Shown in pieces: positions 20,101-34,300 of a stretch of DNA of 64,000 bases (positions are counted from its first letter, which is position 1; each line of letters begins with the position of its first letter). This DNA comes from Myrica gale. Taxonomy: Eukaryota; Streptophyta; Magnoliopsida; Fagales; Myricaceae. The notes below the pieces were generated by a model that worked only from the letters and a program-made list of their open reading frames with translations, did no database searches and was not told where the DNA came from. Position numbers and translations under genes: made by a program. Location: NCBI GenBank assembly GCA_963930655.1, contig OZ005606.1, positions 15,912,001 to 15,976,000 of the forward strand, written 5' to 3'.

Positions 20101-23100
20101 CATTAATTATTTTAAAAATTAGAAACCGTTGTGATAAAGAAACTGAAGCAAATAGATCGATGGAAGAGTTTTAAAACAAAACGTAAATGCAAAGTCATCA
20201 ATATTAACAAGTTTACAAATTTGATACCATAGTGATGAAGAAAGTGAAGCGAATAAATCAATCGAAGAGTTTTTTAAACGAAACATAAAAGCAAAATCGT
20301 AAGTATTAATTAGTTTGCAAATTAGATACCATAGTGACGAAGAAAATGAAACAAATAGATAATTGTAATAGTTTAGACCAAAATATTAATTCAAAATATT
20401 CAACATTATTTTCTTTGAAGATTAGATACCTTGAGGACGGTGAAGATATGGTGTTTAGACGAAAATATTAGTGCAAAATCATCCAAATAAATTTATTTGA
20501 AAGTTCGATGCCTTAGTGAAGAAGAAATTAATCAAATTGATCGTTGGTAGAGTTTTAGACCTTAATATAAATGCAAAATCGTCCATATTAATTAGTTTAA
20601 AAATTAGAAACCGTCGTGATAAAGAAACTGAAGCAAATAGAAAAATGGAAGAGTTTTAAAACAAAACGTAAATGCAAAGTCATCAATATTAACAAGTTTG
20701 CAAATTTGATACCATAGTGATGAAGAAAGTGAAGCGAATAAATCAATCGAAGAGTTTTTTAAACGAAACATAAATGTAAAATCGTAAGTATTAATTAGTT
20801 TGCAAATTAGACACCATAATGATGAAGAGAATGAAACAAAAAGATAATTGGAATAGTTTAGACCAAAATATTAATTCAAAATAGTCAAAATTATTTTCTT
20901 TGAAGATTAGTTAGCTTGAGGACGGAGAAGATATGGTATTTCGACAAAAATATTAACACAAAATCAACCAAATAAATTTATTTGAAAGTTCGATACCTTA
21001 GTGAAGAAGAAATTAATCAAATTGATCGTCGGTAGAGTTTTAGACCTCATTATAAATGCAAAATTGTACATATTAATTATTTTAAAAATTAGAAACCGTT
21101 GTGATAAAGAAACTGAAGCAAATAGATCGATGGAAGAGTTTTAAAGCAAAACGTAAATGCAAAGTCATATTATCAAGTTTGCAAATTTGATACCATAGTG
21201 ATGAAGAAAGTGAAGCGAATAAATCAATCGAAGAGTTTTTTAAACGAAACATAAAAGCAAAATCGTAAGTATTAATTAGTTTGCAAATTAGATACCATAG
21301 TGACGAAGAAAATGAAACAAATAGATAATTGGAATAGTTTAGACCAAAATATTAATTCAAAATATTCAACATTATTTTCTTTGAAGATTAGATACCTTGA
21401 GGACGGTGAAGATATGGTGTTTAGACGAAAATATTAGTGCAAAATCATCCAAATAAATTTATTTGAAAGTTCGATGCCTTAGTGAAGAAGAAATTAATCA
21501 AATTGATCGTTGGTAGAGTTTTAGACCTTAATATAAATGCAAAATCGTCCATATTAATTACTTTAAAAATTAGAAACCGTCGTGACAAAGAAACTGAAGC
21601 AAATAGAAAAATGGAAGAGTTTTAAAACAAAACGTAAATGCAAAGTCATCAATATTAACAAGTTTGCAAATTTGATACCATAGTGATGAAGAAAGTGAAG
21701 CGAATAAATCAATCGAAGAGTTTTTTAAACGAAACATAAATGTAAAATCGTAAGTATTAATTAGTTTGCAAATTAGACACCATAATGATGAAGAGAATGA
21801 AACAAAAAGATAATTGGAATAGTTTAGACCAAAATATTAATTCAAAATAGTCAAAATTATTTTCTTTGAAGATTAGTTAGCTTGAGGACGGAGAAGATAT
21901 GGTATTTCGACAAAAATATTAACACAAAATCCACCAAATAAATTTATTTGAAAGATCGATACCTTAGTGAAGAAGAAATTAATCAAATTGATCGTCGGTA
22001 GAGTTTTAGACCTCATTATAAATGCAAAATTGTACATATTAATTATTTTAAAAATTAGAAACCGTTGTGATAAAGAAACTGAAGCAAATAGATCGATGGA
22101 AGAGTTTTAAAACAAAACGTAAATGCAAAGTCCTCAATATTAACAAGTTTACAAAATTTGATACCATAGTGATGAAGAAAGTGAAGCGAATAAATCAATC
22201 GAAGAGTTTTTTAAACGAAACATAAAAGCAAAATCGTAAGTATTAATTAGTTTGCAAATTAGATACCATAGTGACGAAGAAAATGAAACAAATAGATAAT
22301 TGGAATAGTTTAGACCAAAATATTAATTCAAAATATTCAACATTATTTTCTTTGAAGATTAGATACCTTGAGGACGGTGAAGATATGGTGTTTAGACGAA
22401 AATATTAGTGCAAAATCATCCAAATAAATTTATTTGAAAGTTCGATGCCTTAGTGAAGAAGAAATTAATCAAATTGATCGTTGGTAGAGTTTTAGACCTT
22501 AATATAAATGCAAAATCGTCCATATTAATTAGTTTAAAAATTAGAAACCGTCGTGATAAAGAAACTGAAGCAAATAGAAAAATGGAAGAGTTTTAAAGCA
22601 AAACGTAAATGCAAAGTCATCAATATTAACAAGTTTGCAAATTTGATACCATAGTGATGAAGAAAGTGAAGCGAATAAATCAATCGAAGAGTTTTTTAAA
22701 CGAAACATAAATGTAAAATCGTAAGTATTAATTAGTTTGCAAATTAGACACCATAATGATGAAGAGAATGAAACAAAAAGATAATTGGAATAGTTTAGAC
22801 CAAAATATTAATTCAAAATAGTCAAAATTATTTTCTTTGAAGATTAGTTAGCTTGAGGACGGAGAAGATATGGTATTTCGACAAAAATATTAACACAAAA
22901 TCAACCAAATAAATTTATTTGAAAGTTCGATACCTTAGTGAAGAAGAAATTAATCAAATTGATCGTCGGTAGAGTTTTAGACCTCATTATAAATGCAAAA
23001 TTGTACATATTAATTATTTTAAAAATTAGAAACCGTTGTGATAAAGAAACTGAAGCAAATAGATCGATGGAAGAGTTTTAAAACAAAACGTAAATGCAAA

Positions 23101-25300
23101 GTCATCAATATTAACAAGTTTGCAAATTTGATACCATAGTGATGAAGTAAGTGAAGCGAATAAATCAATCGAAGAGTTTTTTAAACGAAACATAAATGTA
23201 AAATCGTAAGTATTAATTAGTTTGCAAATTAGATACCATAATGAGGAAGAGAATGAAACAAAAAAATAATTGGAATAGTTTAGACCAAAATATTAATTCA
23301 AAATAGTCAAAATTATTTTCTTTGAAGATTAGTTAGCTTGAGGACGGAGAAGATATGGTGTTTCGACAAAAATATTAACACAAAATCCACCAAATAAATT
23401 TATTTGAAAGTTCGATACCTTAGTGAAGAAGAAATTAATCAAATTGATCGTCGGTAGAGTTTTAGACCTCATTATAAATGCAAAATTGTACACATTAATT
23501 ATTTTAAAAATTAGAAACCGTTGTGATAAAGAAACTGAAGCAAATAGATCGATGGAAGAGTTTTAAAACAAAACGTAAATGCAAAGTCATCAATATTAAC
23601 AAGTTTACAAATTTGATACCATAGTGATGAAGAAAGTGAAGCGAATAAATCAATCGAAGAGTTTTTTAAACGAAACATAAAAGCAAAATCGTAAGTATTA
23701 ATTAGTTTGCAAATTAGATACCATAGTGACGAAGAAAATGAAACAAATAGATAATTGGAATAGTTTAGACCAAAATATTAATTCAAAATATTCAACATTA
23801 TTTTCTTTGAAGATTAGACACCTTGAGGACGGTGAAGATATGGTGTTTAGACGAAAATATTAGTGCAAAATCATCCAAATAAATTTATTTGAAAGTTCGA
23901 TGCCTTAGTGAAGAAGAAATTAATCAAATTGATCGTTGGTAGAGTTTTAGACCTTAATATAAATGCAAAATCGTCCATATTAATTAGTTTAAAAATTAGA
24001 AACCGTAGTGATAAAGAAACTGAAGCAAATAGAAAAATGGAAGAGTTTTAAAACAAAACGTAAATGCAAATTCATCAATATTAACAAGTTTGCAAATTTG
24101 ATACCATAGTGATGAAGAAAGTGAAGCGAATAAATCAATCGAAGAGTTTTTTAAACGAAACATAAATGTAAAATCGTAAGTATTAATTAGTTTGCAAATT
24201 AGACACCATAATGATGAAGAGAATGAAACAAAAAGATAATTGGAATAGTTTAGACCAAAATATTAATTCAAAATAGTCAAAATTATTTTCTTTGAAGATT
24301 AGTTAGCTTGAGGACGGAGAAGATATGGTGTTTCGACAAAAATATTAACACAAAATCAACCAAATAAATTTATTTGAAAGTTCGATACCTTAGTGAAGAA
24401 GAAATTAATCAAATTGATCGTCGGTAGAGTTTTAGACCTCATTATAAATGCAAAATTGTACATATTAATTATTTTAAAAATTAGAAACCGTTGTGATAAA
24501 GAAACTGAAGCAAATAGATCGATGGAAGAGTTTTAAAACAAAACGTAAATGCAAAGTCATCAATATTAACAAGTTTGCAAATTTGATACCATAGTGATGA
24601 AGTAAGTGAAGCGAATAAATCAATCGAAGAGTTTTTTAAACGAAACATAAATGTAAAATCGTAAGTATTAATTAGTTTGCAAATTAGATACCATAATGAG
24701 GAAGAGAATGAAACAAAAAAATAATTGGAATAGTTTAGACCAAAATATTAATTCAAAATAGTCAAAATTATTTTCTTTGAAGATTAGTTAGCTTGAGGAC
24801 GGAGAAGATATGGTGTTTCGACAAAAATATTAACACAAAATCCACCAAATAAATTTATTTGAAAGTTCGATACCTTAGTGAAGAAGAAATTAATCAAATT
24901 GACCGTCGGTAGAGTTTTAGACCTCATTATAAATGCAAAATTGTACACATTAATTATTTTAAAAATTAGAAACCGTTGTGATAAAGAAACTGAAGCAAAT
25001 AGATCGATGGAAGAGTTTTAAAACAAAACGTAAATGCAAAGTCATCAATATTAACAAGTTTACAAATTTGATACCATAGTGATGAAGAAAGTGAAGCGAA
25101 TAAATCAATCGAAGAGTTTTTTAAACGAAACATAAAAGCAAAATCGTAAGTATTAATTAGTTTGCAAATTAGATACCATAGTGACGAAGAAAATGAAACA
25201 AATAGATAATTGGAATAGTTTAGACCAAAATATTAATTCAAAATATTCAACATTATTTTCTTTGAAGATTAGACACCTTGAGGACGGTGAAGATATGGTG
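17100..25300. repeat. Satellite zone 2: alternating A/B units (970-bp dimers) with irregular B-B joins
   Basis: Two unit types alternate. B has CATTATAAATGCAAAATTG and TAGATCGATGG; A has CTTAATATAAATGC and TAGAAAAATGG. B markers at about 18135, 18625, 19592, 20075, 21048, 22010, 22982, 23468, 24438 and 24923 show mostly ~970-bp spacing with several ~485-bp B-B pairs. A dimer duplication is also marked by TAGAATAAAATATT at 17061 and 18031. Confidence 0.85.
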
Positions 25301-28300
25301 TTTAGACGAAAATATTAGTGCAAAATCATCCAAATAAATTTATTTGAAAGTTCGATGCCTTAGTGAAGAAGAAATTAATCAAATTGATCGTTGGTAGAGT
25401 TTTAGACCTTAATATAAATGCAAAATCGTCCATATTAATTAGTTTAAAAATTAGAAACCGTAGTGATAAAGAAACTGAAGCAAATAGAAAAATGGAAGAG
25501 TTTTAAAACAAAACGTAAATGTAAATTCATCAATATTAACAAGTTTGCAAATTTGATACCATAGTGATGAAGAAAGTGAAGCGAATAAATCAATCGAAGA
25601 GTTTTTTAAACGAAACATAAATGTAAAATCGTAAGTATTAATTAGTTTGCAAATTAGACACCATAATGATGAAGAGAATGAAACAAAAAGATAATTGGAA
25701 TAGTTTAGACCAAAATATTAATTCAAAATAGTCAAAATTATTTTCTTTGAAGATTAGTTAGCTTGAGGACGGAGAAGATATGGTGTTTCGACAAAAATAT
25801 TAACACAAAATCAACCAAATAAATTTATTTGAAAGTTCGATACCTTAGTGAAGAAGAAATTAATCAAATTGATCGTCGGTAGAGTTTTAGACCTCATTAT
25901 AAATGCAAAATTGTACATATTAATTATTTTAAAAATTAGAAACCGTTGTGATAAAGAAACTGAAGCAAATAGATCGATGGAAGAGTTTTAAAACAAAACG
26001 TAAATGCAAAGTCATCAATATTAACAAGTTTACAAATTTGATACCATAGTGATGAAGAAAGTGAAGCGAATAAATCAATCGAAGAGTTTTTTAAACGAAA
26101 CATAAAAGCAAAATCGTAAGTATTAATTAGTTTGCAAATTAGATACCATAGTGACGAAGAAAATGAAACAAATAGATAATTGGAATAGTTTAGACCAAAA
26201 TATTAATTCAAAATATTCAACATTATTTTCTTTGAAGATTAGATACCTTGAGGACGGTGAAGATATGGTGTTTAGACGAAAATATTAGTGCAAAATCATC
26301 CAAATAAGTTTATTTGAAAGTTCGATGCCTTAGTGAAGAAGAAATTAATCAAACTGATCGTCGGTAGAGTTTTAGGCCTTAATATAAATGCAAAATCGTC
26401 CATATTAATTAGTTTAAAAATTAGAAACCGTCGTGATAAAGAAACTGAAGCAAATAGAAAAATGGAAGAGTTTTAAAACAAAACGTAAATGCAAAGTCAT
26501 CAATATTAACAAGTTTGCAAATTTGATACCATAGTGATGAAGAAAGTGAAGCGAATAAATCAATCGAAGAGTTTTTTAAACGAAACATAAATGTAAAATC
26601 GTAAGTATTAATTAGTTTGCAAATTAGATACCATAATGAGGAAGAGAATGAAAAAAAAAATAATTGGAATAGTTTAGACCAAAATATTAATTCAAAATAG
26701 TCAAAATTATTTTCTTTGAAGATTAGTTAGCTTGAGGACGGAGAAGATATGGTGTTTCGACAAAAATATTAACACAAAATCCACCAAATAAATTTATTTG
26801 AAAGTTCGATACCTTAGTGAAGAAGAAATTAATCAAATTGATCGTCGGTAGAGTTTTAGACCTCATTATAAATGCAAAATTGTACATATTAATTATTTTA
26901 AAAATTAGAAACCGTTGTGATAAAGAAACTGAAGCAAATAGATCGATGGAAGAGTTTTAAAACAAAACGTAAATGCAAAGTCATCAATATTAACAAGTTT
27001 ACAAATTTGATACCATAGTGATGAAGAAAGTGAAGCGAATAAATCAATCGAAGAGTTTTTTAAACGAAACATAAAAGCAAAATCGTAAGTATTAATTAGT
27101 TTGCAAATTAGATACCATAGTGACGAAGAAAATGAAACAAATAGATAATTGGAATAGTTTAGACCAAAATATTAATTCAAAATATTCAACATTATTTTCT
27201 TTGAAGATTAGATACCTTGAGGACGGTGAAGATATGGTGTTTAGACGAAAATATTAGTGCAAAATCATCCAAATAAATTTATTTGAAAGTTCGATGCCTT
27301 AGTGAAGAAGAAATTAATCAAATTGATCGTCGGTAGAGTTTTAGACCTTAATATAAATGCAAAATCGTCCATATTAATTAGTTTAAAAATTAGAAACCGT
27401 CGTGATAAAGAAACTGAAGCAAAAAGAAAAATGGAAGAGTTTTAAAACAAAACGTAAATGCAAAGTCATCAATATTAACAAGTTTGCAAATTTGATACCA
27501 TAGTGATGAAGAAAGTGAAGCGAATAAATCAATCGAAGAGTTTTTTAAACGAAACATAAATGTAAAATCGTAAGTATTAATTAGTTTGCAAATTAGATAC
27601 CATAATGATGAAGAGAATGAAACAAAAAAATAATTGGAATAGTTTAGACCAAAATATTAATTCAAAATAGTCAAAATTATTTTCTTTGAAGATTAGTTAG
27701 CTTGAGGACGGAGAAGATATGGTGTTTCGACAAAAATATTAACACAAAATCCACCAAATAAATTTATTTGAAAGTTCGATACCTTAGTGAAGAAGAAATT
27801 AATCAAATTGATCGTCGGTAGAGTTTTAGACCTCATTATAAATGCAAAATTGTACACATTAATTATTTTAAAAATTAGAAACCGTTGTGATAAAGAAACT
27901 GAAGCAAATAGATCGATGGAAGAGTTTTAAAACAAAACGTAAATGCAAAGTCATCAATATTAACAAGTTTACAAATTTGATACCATAGTGATGAAGAAAG
28001 TGAAGCGAATAAATCAATCGAAGAGTTTTTTAAACGAAACATAAAAGCAAAATCGTAAGTATTAATTAGTTTGCAAATTAGATACCATAGTGACGAAGAA
28101 AATGAAACAAATAGATAATTGGAATAGTTTAGACCAAAATATTAATTCAAAATATTCAACATTATTTTCTTTGAAGATTAGACACCTTGAGGACGGTGAA
28201 GATATGGTGTTTAGACGAAAATATTAGTGCAAAATCATCCAAATAAATTTATTTGAAAGTTCGATGCCTTAGTGAAGAAGAAATTAATCAAATTGATCGT

Positions 28301-31300
28301 TGGTAGAGTTTTAGACCTTAATATAAATGCAAAATCGTCCATATTAATTAGTTTAAAAATTAGAAACCGTAGTGATAAAGAAACTGAAGCAAATAGAAAA
28401 ATGGAAGAGTTTTAAAACAAAACGTAAATGTAAATTCATCAATATTAACAAGTTTGCAAATTTGATACCATAGTGATGAAGAAAGTGAAGCGAATAAATC
28501 AATCGAAGAGTTTTTTAAACGAAACATAAATGTAAAATCGTAAGTATTAATTAGTTTGCAAATTAGACACCATAATGATGAAGAGAATGAAACAAAAAGA
28601 TAATTGGAATAGTTTAGACCAAAATATTAATTCAAAATAGTCAAAATTATTTTCTTTGAAGATTAGTTAGCTTGAGGACGGAGAAGATATGGTGTTTCGA
28701 CAAAAATATTAACACAAAATCAACCAAATAAATTTATTTGAAAGTTCGATACCTTAGTGAAGAAGAAATTAATCAAATTGATCGTCGGTAGAGTTTTAGA
28801 CCTCATTATAAATGCAAAATTGTACATATTAATTATTTTAAAAATTAGAAACCGTTGTGATAAAGAAACTGAAGCAAATAGATCGATGGAAGAGTTTTAA
28901 AACAAAACGTAAATGCAAAGTCATCAATATTAACAAGTTTACAAATTTGATACCATAGTGATGAAGAAAGTGAAGCGAATAAATCAATCGAAGAGTTTTT
29001 TAAACGAAACATAAAAGCAAAATCGTAAGTATTAATTAGTTTGCAAATTAGATACCATAGTGACGAAGAAAATGAAACAAATAGATAATTGGAATAGTTT
29101 AGACCAAAATATTAATTCAAAATATTCAACATTATTTTCTTTGAAGATTAGATACCTTGAGGACGGTGAAGATATGGTGTTTAGACGAAAATATTAGTGC
29201 AAAATCATCCAAATAAATTTATTTGAAAGTTCGATGCCTTAGTGAAGAAGAAATTAATCAAACTGATCGTCGGTAGAGTTTTAGGCCTTAATATAAATGC
29301 AAAATCGTCCATATTAATTAGTTTAAAAATTAGAAACCGTCGTGATAAAGAAACTGAAGCAAATAGAAAAATGGAAGAGTTTTAAAACAAAACGTAAATG
29401 CAAAGTCATCAATATTAACAAGTTTGCAAATTTGATACCATAGTGATGAAGAAAGTGAAGCGAATAAATCAATCGAAGAGTTTTTTAAACGAAACATAAA
29501 TGTAAAATCGTAAGTATTAATTAGTTTGCAAATTAGATACCATAATGAGGAAGAGAATGAAAAAAAAAATAATTGGAATAGTTTAGACCAAAATATTAAT
29601 TCAAAATAGTCAAAATTATTTTCTTTGAAGATTAGTTAGCTTGAGGACGGAGAAGATATGGTGTTTCGACAAAAATATTAACACAAAATCCACCAAATAA
29701 ATTTATTTGAAAGTTCGATACCTTAGTGAAGAAGAAATTAATCAAATTGATCGTCGGTAGAGTTTTAGACCTCATTATAAATGCAAAATTGTACATATTA
29801 ATTATTTTAAAAATTAGAAACCGTTGTGATAAAGAAACTGAAGCAAATAGATCGATGGAAGAGTTTTAAAACAAAACGTAAATGCAAAGTCATCAATATT
29901 AACAAGTTTACAAATTTGATACCATAGTGATGAAGAAAGTGAAGCGAATAAATCAATCGAAGAGTTTTTTAAACGAAACATAAAAGCAAAATCGTAAGTA
30001 TTAATTAGTTTGCAAATTAGATACCATAGTGACGAAGAAAATGAAACAAATAGATAATTGGAATAGTTTAGACCAAAATATTAATTCAAAATATTCAACA
30101 TTATTTTCTTTGAAGATTAGATACCTTGAGGACGGTGAAGATATGGTGTTTAGACGAAAATATTAGTGCAAAATCATCCAAATAAATTTATTTGAAAGTT
30201 CGATGCCTTAGTGAAGAAGAAATTAATCAAATTGATCGTCGGTAGAGTTTTAGACCTTAATATAAATGCAAAATCGTCCATATTAATTAGTTTAAAAATT
30301 AGAAACCGTCGTGATAAAGAAACTGAAGCAAAAAGAAAAATGGAAGAGTTTTAAAACAAAACGTAAATGCAAAGTCATCAATATTAACAAGTTTGCAAAT
30401 TTGATACCATAGTGATGAAGAAAGTGAAGCGAATAAATCAATCGAAGAGTTTTTTAAACGAAACATAAATGTAAAATCGTAAGTATTAATTAGTTTGCAA
30501 ATTAGATACCATAATGATGAAGAGAATGAAACAAAAAAATAATTGGAATAGTTTAGACCAAAATATTAATTCAAAATAGTCAAAATTATTTTCTTTGAAG
30601 ATTAGTTAGCTTGAGGACGGAGAAGATATGGTGTTTCGACAAAAATATTAACACAAAATCCACCAAATAAATTTATTTGAAAGTTCGATACCTTAGTGAA
30701 GAAGAAATTAATCAAATTGATCGTCGGTAGAGTTTTAGACCTCATTATAAATGCAAAATTGTACACATTAATTATTTTAAAAATTAGAAACCGTTGTGAT
30801 AAAGAAACTGAAGCAAATAGATCGATGGAAGAGTTTTAAAACAAAACGTAAATGCAAAGTCATCAATATTAACAAGTTTACAAATTTGATACCATAGTGA
30901 TGAAGAAAGTGAAGCGAATAAATCAATCGAAGAGTTTTTTAAACGAAACATAAAAGCAAAATCGTAAGTATTAATTAGTTTGCAAATTAGATACCATAGT
31001 GACGAAGAAATTGAAACAAATAGATAATTGGAATAGTTTAGACCAAAATATTAATTCAAAATATTCAACATTATTTTCTTTGAAGATTAGACACCTTGAG
31101 GACGGTGAAGATATGGTGTTTAGACGAAAATATTAGTGCAAAATCATCCAAATAAATTTATTTGCAAGTTCGATGCCTTAGTGAAGAAGAAATTAATCAA
31201 ATTGATCGTTGGTAGAGTTTTAGACCTTAATATAAATGCAAAATCGTCCATATTAATTAGTTTAAAAATTAGAAACCGTAGTGATAAAGAAACTGAAGCA

Positions 31301-34300
31301 AATAGAAAAATGGAAGAGTTTTAAAACAAAACGTAAATGCAAATTCATCAATATTAACAAGTTTGCAAATTTGATACCATAGTGATGAAGAAAGTGAAGC
31401 GAATAAATCAATCGAAGAGTTTTTTAAACGAAACATAAATGTAAAATCGTAAGTATTAATTAGTTTGCAAATTAGACACCATAATGATGAAGAGAATGAA
31501 ACAAAAAGATAATTGGAATAGTTTAGACCAAAATATTAATTCAAAATAGTCAAAATTATTTTCTTTGAAGATTAGTTAGCTTGAGGACGGAGAAGATATG
31601 GTGTTTCGACAAAAATATTAACACAAAATCAACCAAATAAATTTATTTGACAGTTCGATACCTTAGTGAAGAAGAAATTAATCAAATTGATCGTCGGTAG
31701 AGTTTTAGACCTCATTATAAATGCAAAATTGTACATATTAATTATTTTAAAAATTAGAAACCGTTGTGATAAAGAAACTGAAGCAAATAGATCGATGGAA
31801 GAGTTTTAAAACAAAACGTAAATGCAAAGTCATCAATATTAACAAGTTTACAAATTTGATACCATAGTGATGAAGAAAGTGAAGCGAATAAATCAATCGA
31901 AGAGTTTTTTAAACGAAACATAAAAGCAAAATCGTAAGTATTAATTAGTTTGCAAATTAGATACCATAGTGACGAAGAAAATGAAACAAATAGATAATTG
32001 GAATAGTTTAGACCAAAATATTAATTCAAAATATTCAACATTATTTTCTTTGAAGATTAGATACCTTGAGGACGGTGAAGATATGGTGTTTAGACGAAAA
32101 TATTAGTGCAAAATCATCCAAATAAATTTATTTGAAAGTTCGATGCCTTAGTGAAGAAGAAATTAATCAAATTGATCGTCGGTAGAGTTTTAGGCCTTAA
32201 TATAAATGCAAAATCGTCCATATTAATTAGTTTAAAAATTAGAAACCGTCGTGATAAAGAAACTGAAGCAAATAGAAAAATGGAAGAGTTTTAAAACAAA
32301 ACGTAAATGCAAAGTCATCAATATTAACAAGTTTGCAAATTTGATACCATAGTGATGAAGAAAGTGAAGCGAATAAATCAATCGAAGAGTTTTTTAAACG
32401 AAACATAAATGTAAAATCGTAAGTATTAATTAGTTTGCAAATTAGATACCATAATGAGGAAGAGAATGAAAAAAAAAATAATTGGAATAGTTTAGACCAA
32501 AATATTAATTCAAAATAGTCAAAATTATTTTCTTTGAAGATTAGTTAGCTTGAGGACGGAGAAGATATGGTGTTTCGACAAAAATATTAACACAAAATCC
32601 ACCAAATAAATTTATTTGAAAGTTCGATACCTTAGTGAAGAAGAAATTAATCAAATTGATCGTCGGTAGAGTTTTAGACCTCATTATAAATGCAAAATTG
32701 TACATATTAATTATTTTAAAAATTAGAAACCGTTGTGATAAAGAAACTGAAGCAAATAGATCGATGGAAGAGTTTTAAAACAAAACGTAAATGCAAAGTC
32801 ATCAATATTAACAAGTTTACAAATTTGATACCATAGTGATGAAGAAAGTGAAGCGAATAAATCAATCGAAGAGTTTTTTAAACGAAACATAAAAGCAAAA
32901 TCGTAAGTATTAATTAGTTTGCAAATTAGATACCATAGTGACGAAGAAAATGAAACAAATAGATAATTGGAATAGTTTAGACCAAAATATTAATTCAAAA
33001 TATTCAACATTATTTTCTTTGAAGATTAGATACCTTGAGGACGGTGAAGATATGGTGTTTAGACGAAAATATTAGTGCAAAATCATCCAAATAAATTTAT
33101 TTGAAAGTTCGATGCCTTAGTGAAGAAGAAATTAATCAAATTGATCGTCGGTAGAGTTTTAGACCTTAATATAAATGCAAAATCGTCCATATTAATTAGT
33201 TTAAAAATTAGAAACCGTCGTGATAAAGAAACTGAAGCAAAAAGAAAAATGGAAGAGTTTTAAAACAAAACGTAAATGCAAAGTCATCAATATTAACAAG
33301 TTTGCAAATTTGATACCATAGTGATGAAGAAAGTGAAGCGAATAAATCAATCGAAGAGTTTTTTAAACGAAACATAAATGTAAAATCGTAAGTATTAATT
33401 AGTTTGCAAATTAGATACCATAATGATGAAGAGAATGAAACAAAAAAATAATTGGAATAGTTTAGACCAAAATATTAATTCAAAATAGTCAAAATTATTT
33501 TCTTTGAAGATTAGTTAGCTTGAGGACGGAGAAGATATGGTGTTTCGACAAAAATATTAACACAAAATCCACCAAATAAATTTATTTGAAAGTTCGATAC
33601 CTTAGTGAAGAAGAAATTAATCAAATTGATCGTCGGTAGAGTTTTAGACCTCATTATAAATGCAAAATTGTACACATTAATTATTTTAAAAATTAGAAAC
33701 CGTTGTGATAAAGAAACTGAAGCAAATAGATCGATGGAAGAGTTTTAAAACAAAACGTAAATGCAAAGTCATCAATATTAACAAGTTTACAAATTTGATA
33801 CCATAGTGATGAAGAAAGTGAAGCGAATAAATCAATCGAAGAGTTTTTTAAACGAAACATAAAAGCAAAATCGTAAGTATTAATTAGTTTGCAAATTAGA
33901 TACCATAGTGACGAAGAAAATGAAACAAATAGATAATTGGAATAGTTTAGACCAAAATATTAATTCAAAATATTCAACATTATTTTCTTTGAAGATTAGA
34001 CACCTTGAGGACGGTGAAGATATGGTGTTTAGACGAAAATATTAGTGCAAAATCATCCAAATAAATTTATTTGAAAGTTCGATGCCTTAGTGAAGAAGAA
34101 ATTAATCAAATTGATCGTTGGTAGAGTTTTAGACCTTAATATAAATGCAAAATCGTCCATATTAATTAGTTTAAAAATTAGAAACCGTAGTGATAAAGAA
34201 ACTGAAGCAAATAGAAAAATGGAAGAGTTTTAAAACAAAACGTAAATGCAAATTCATCAATATTAACAAGTTTGCAAATTTGATACCATAGTGATGAAGA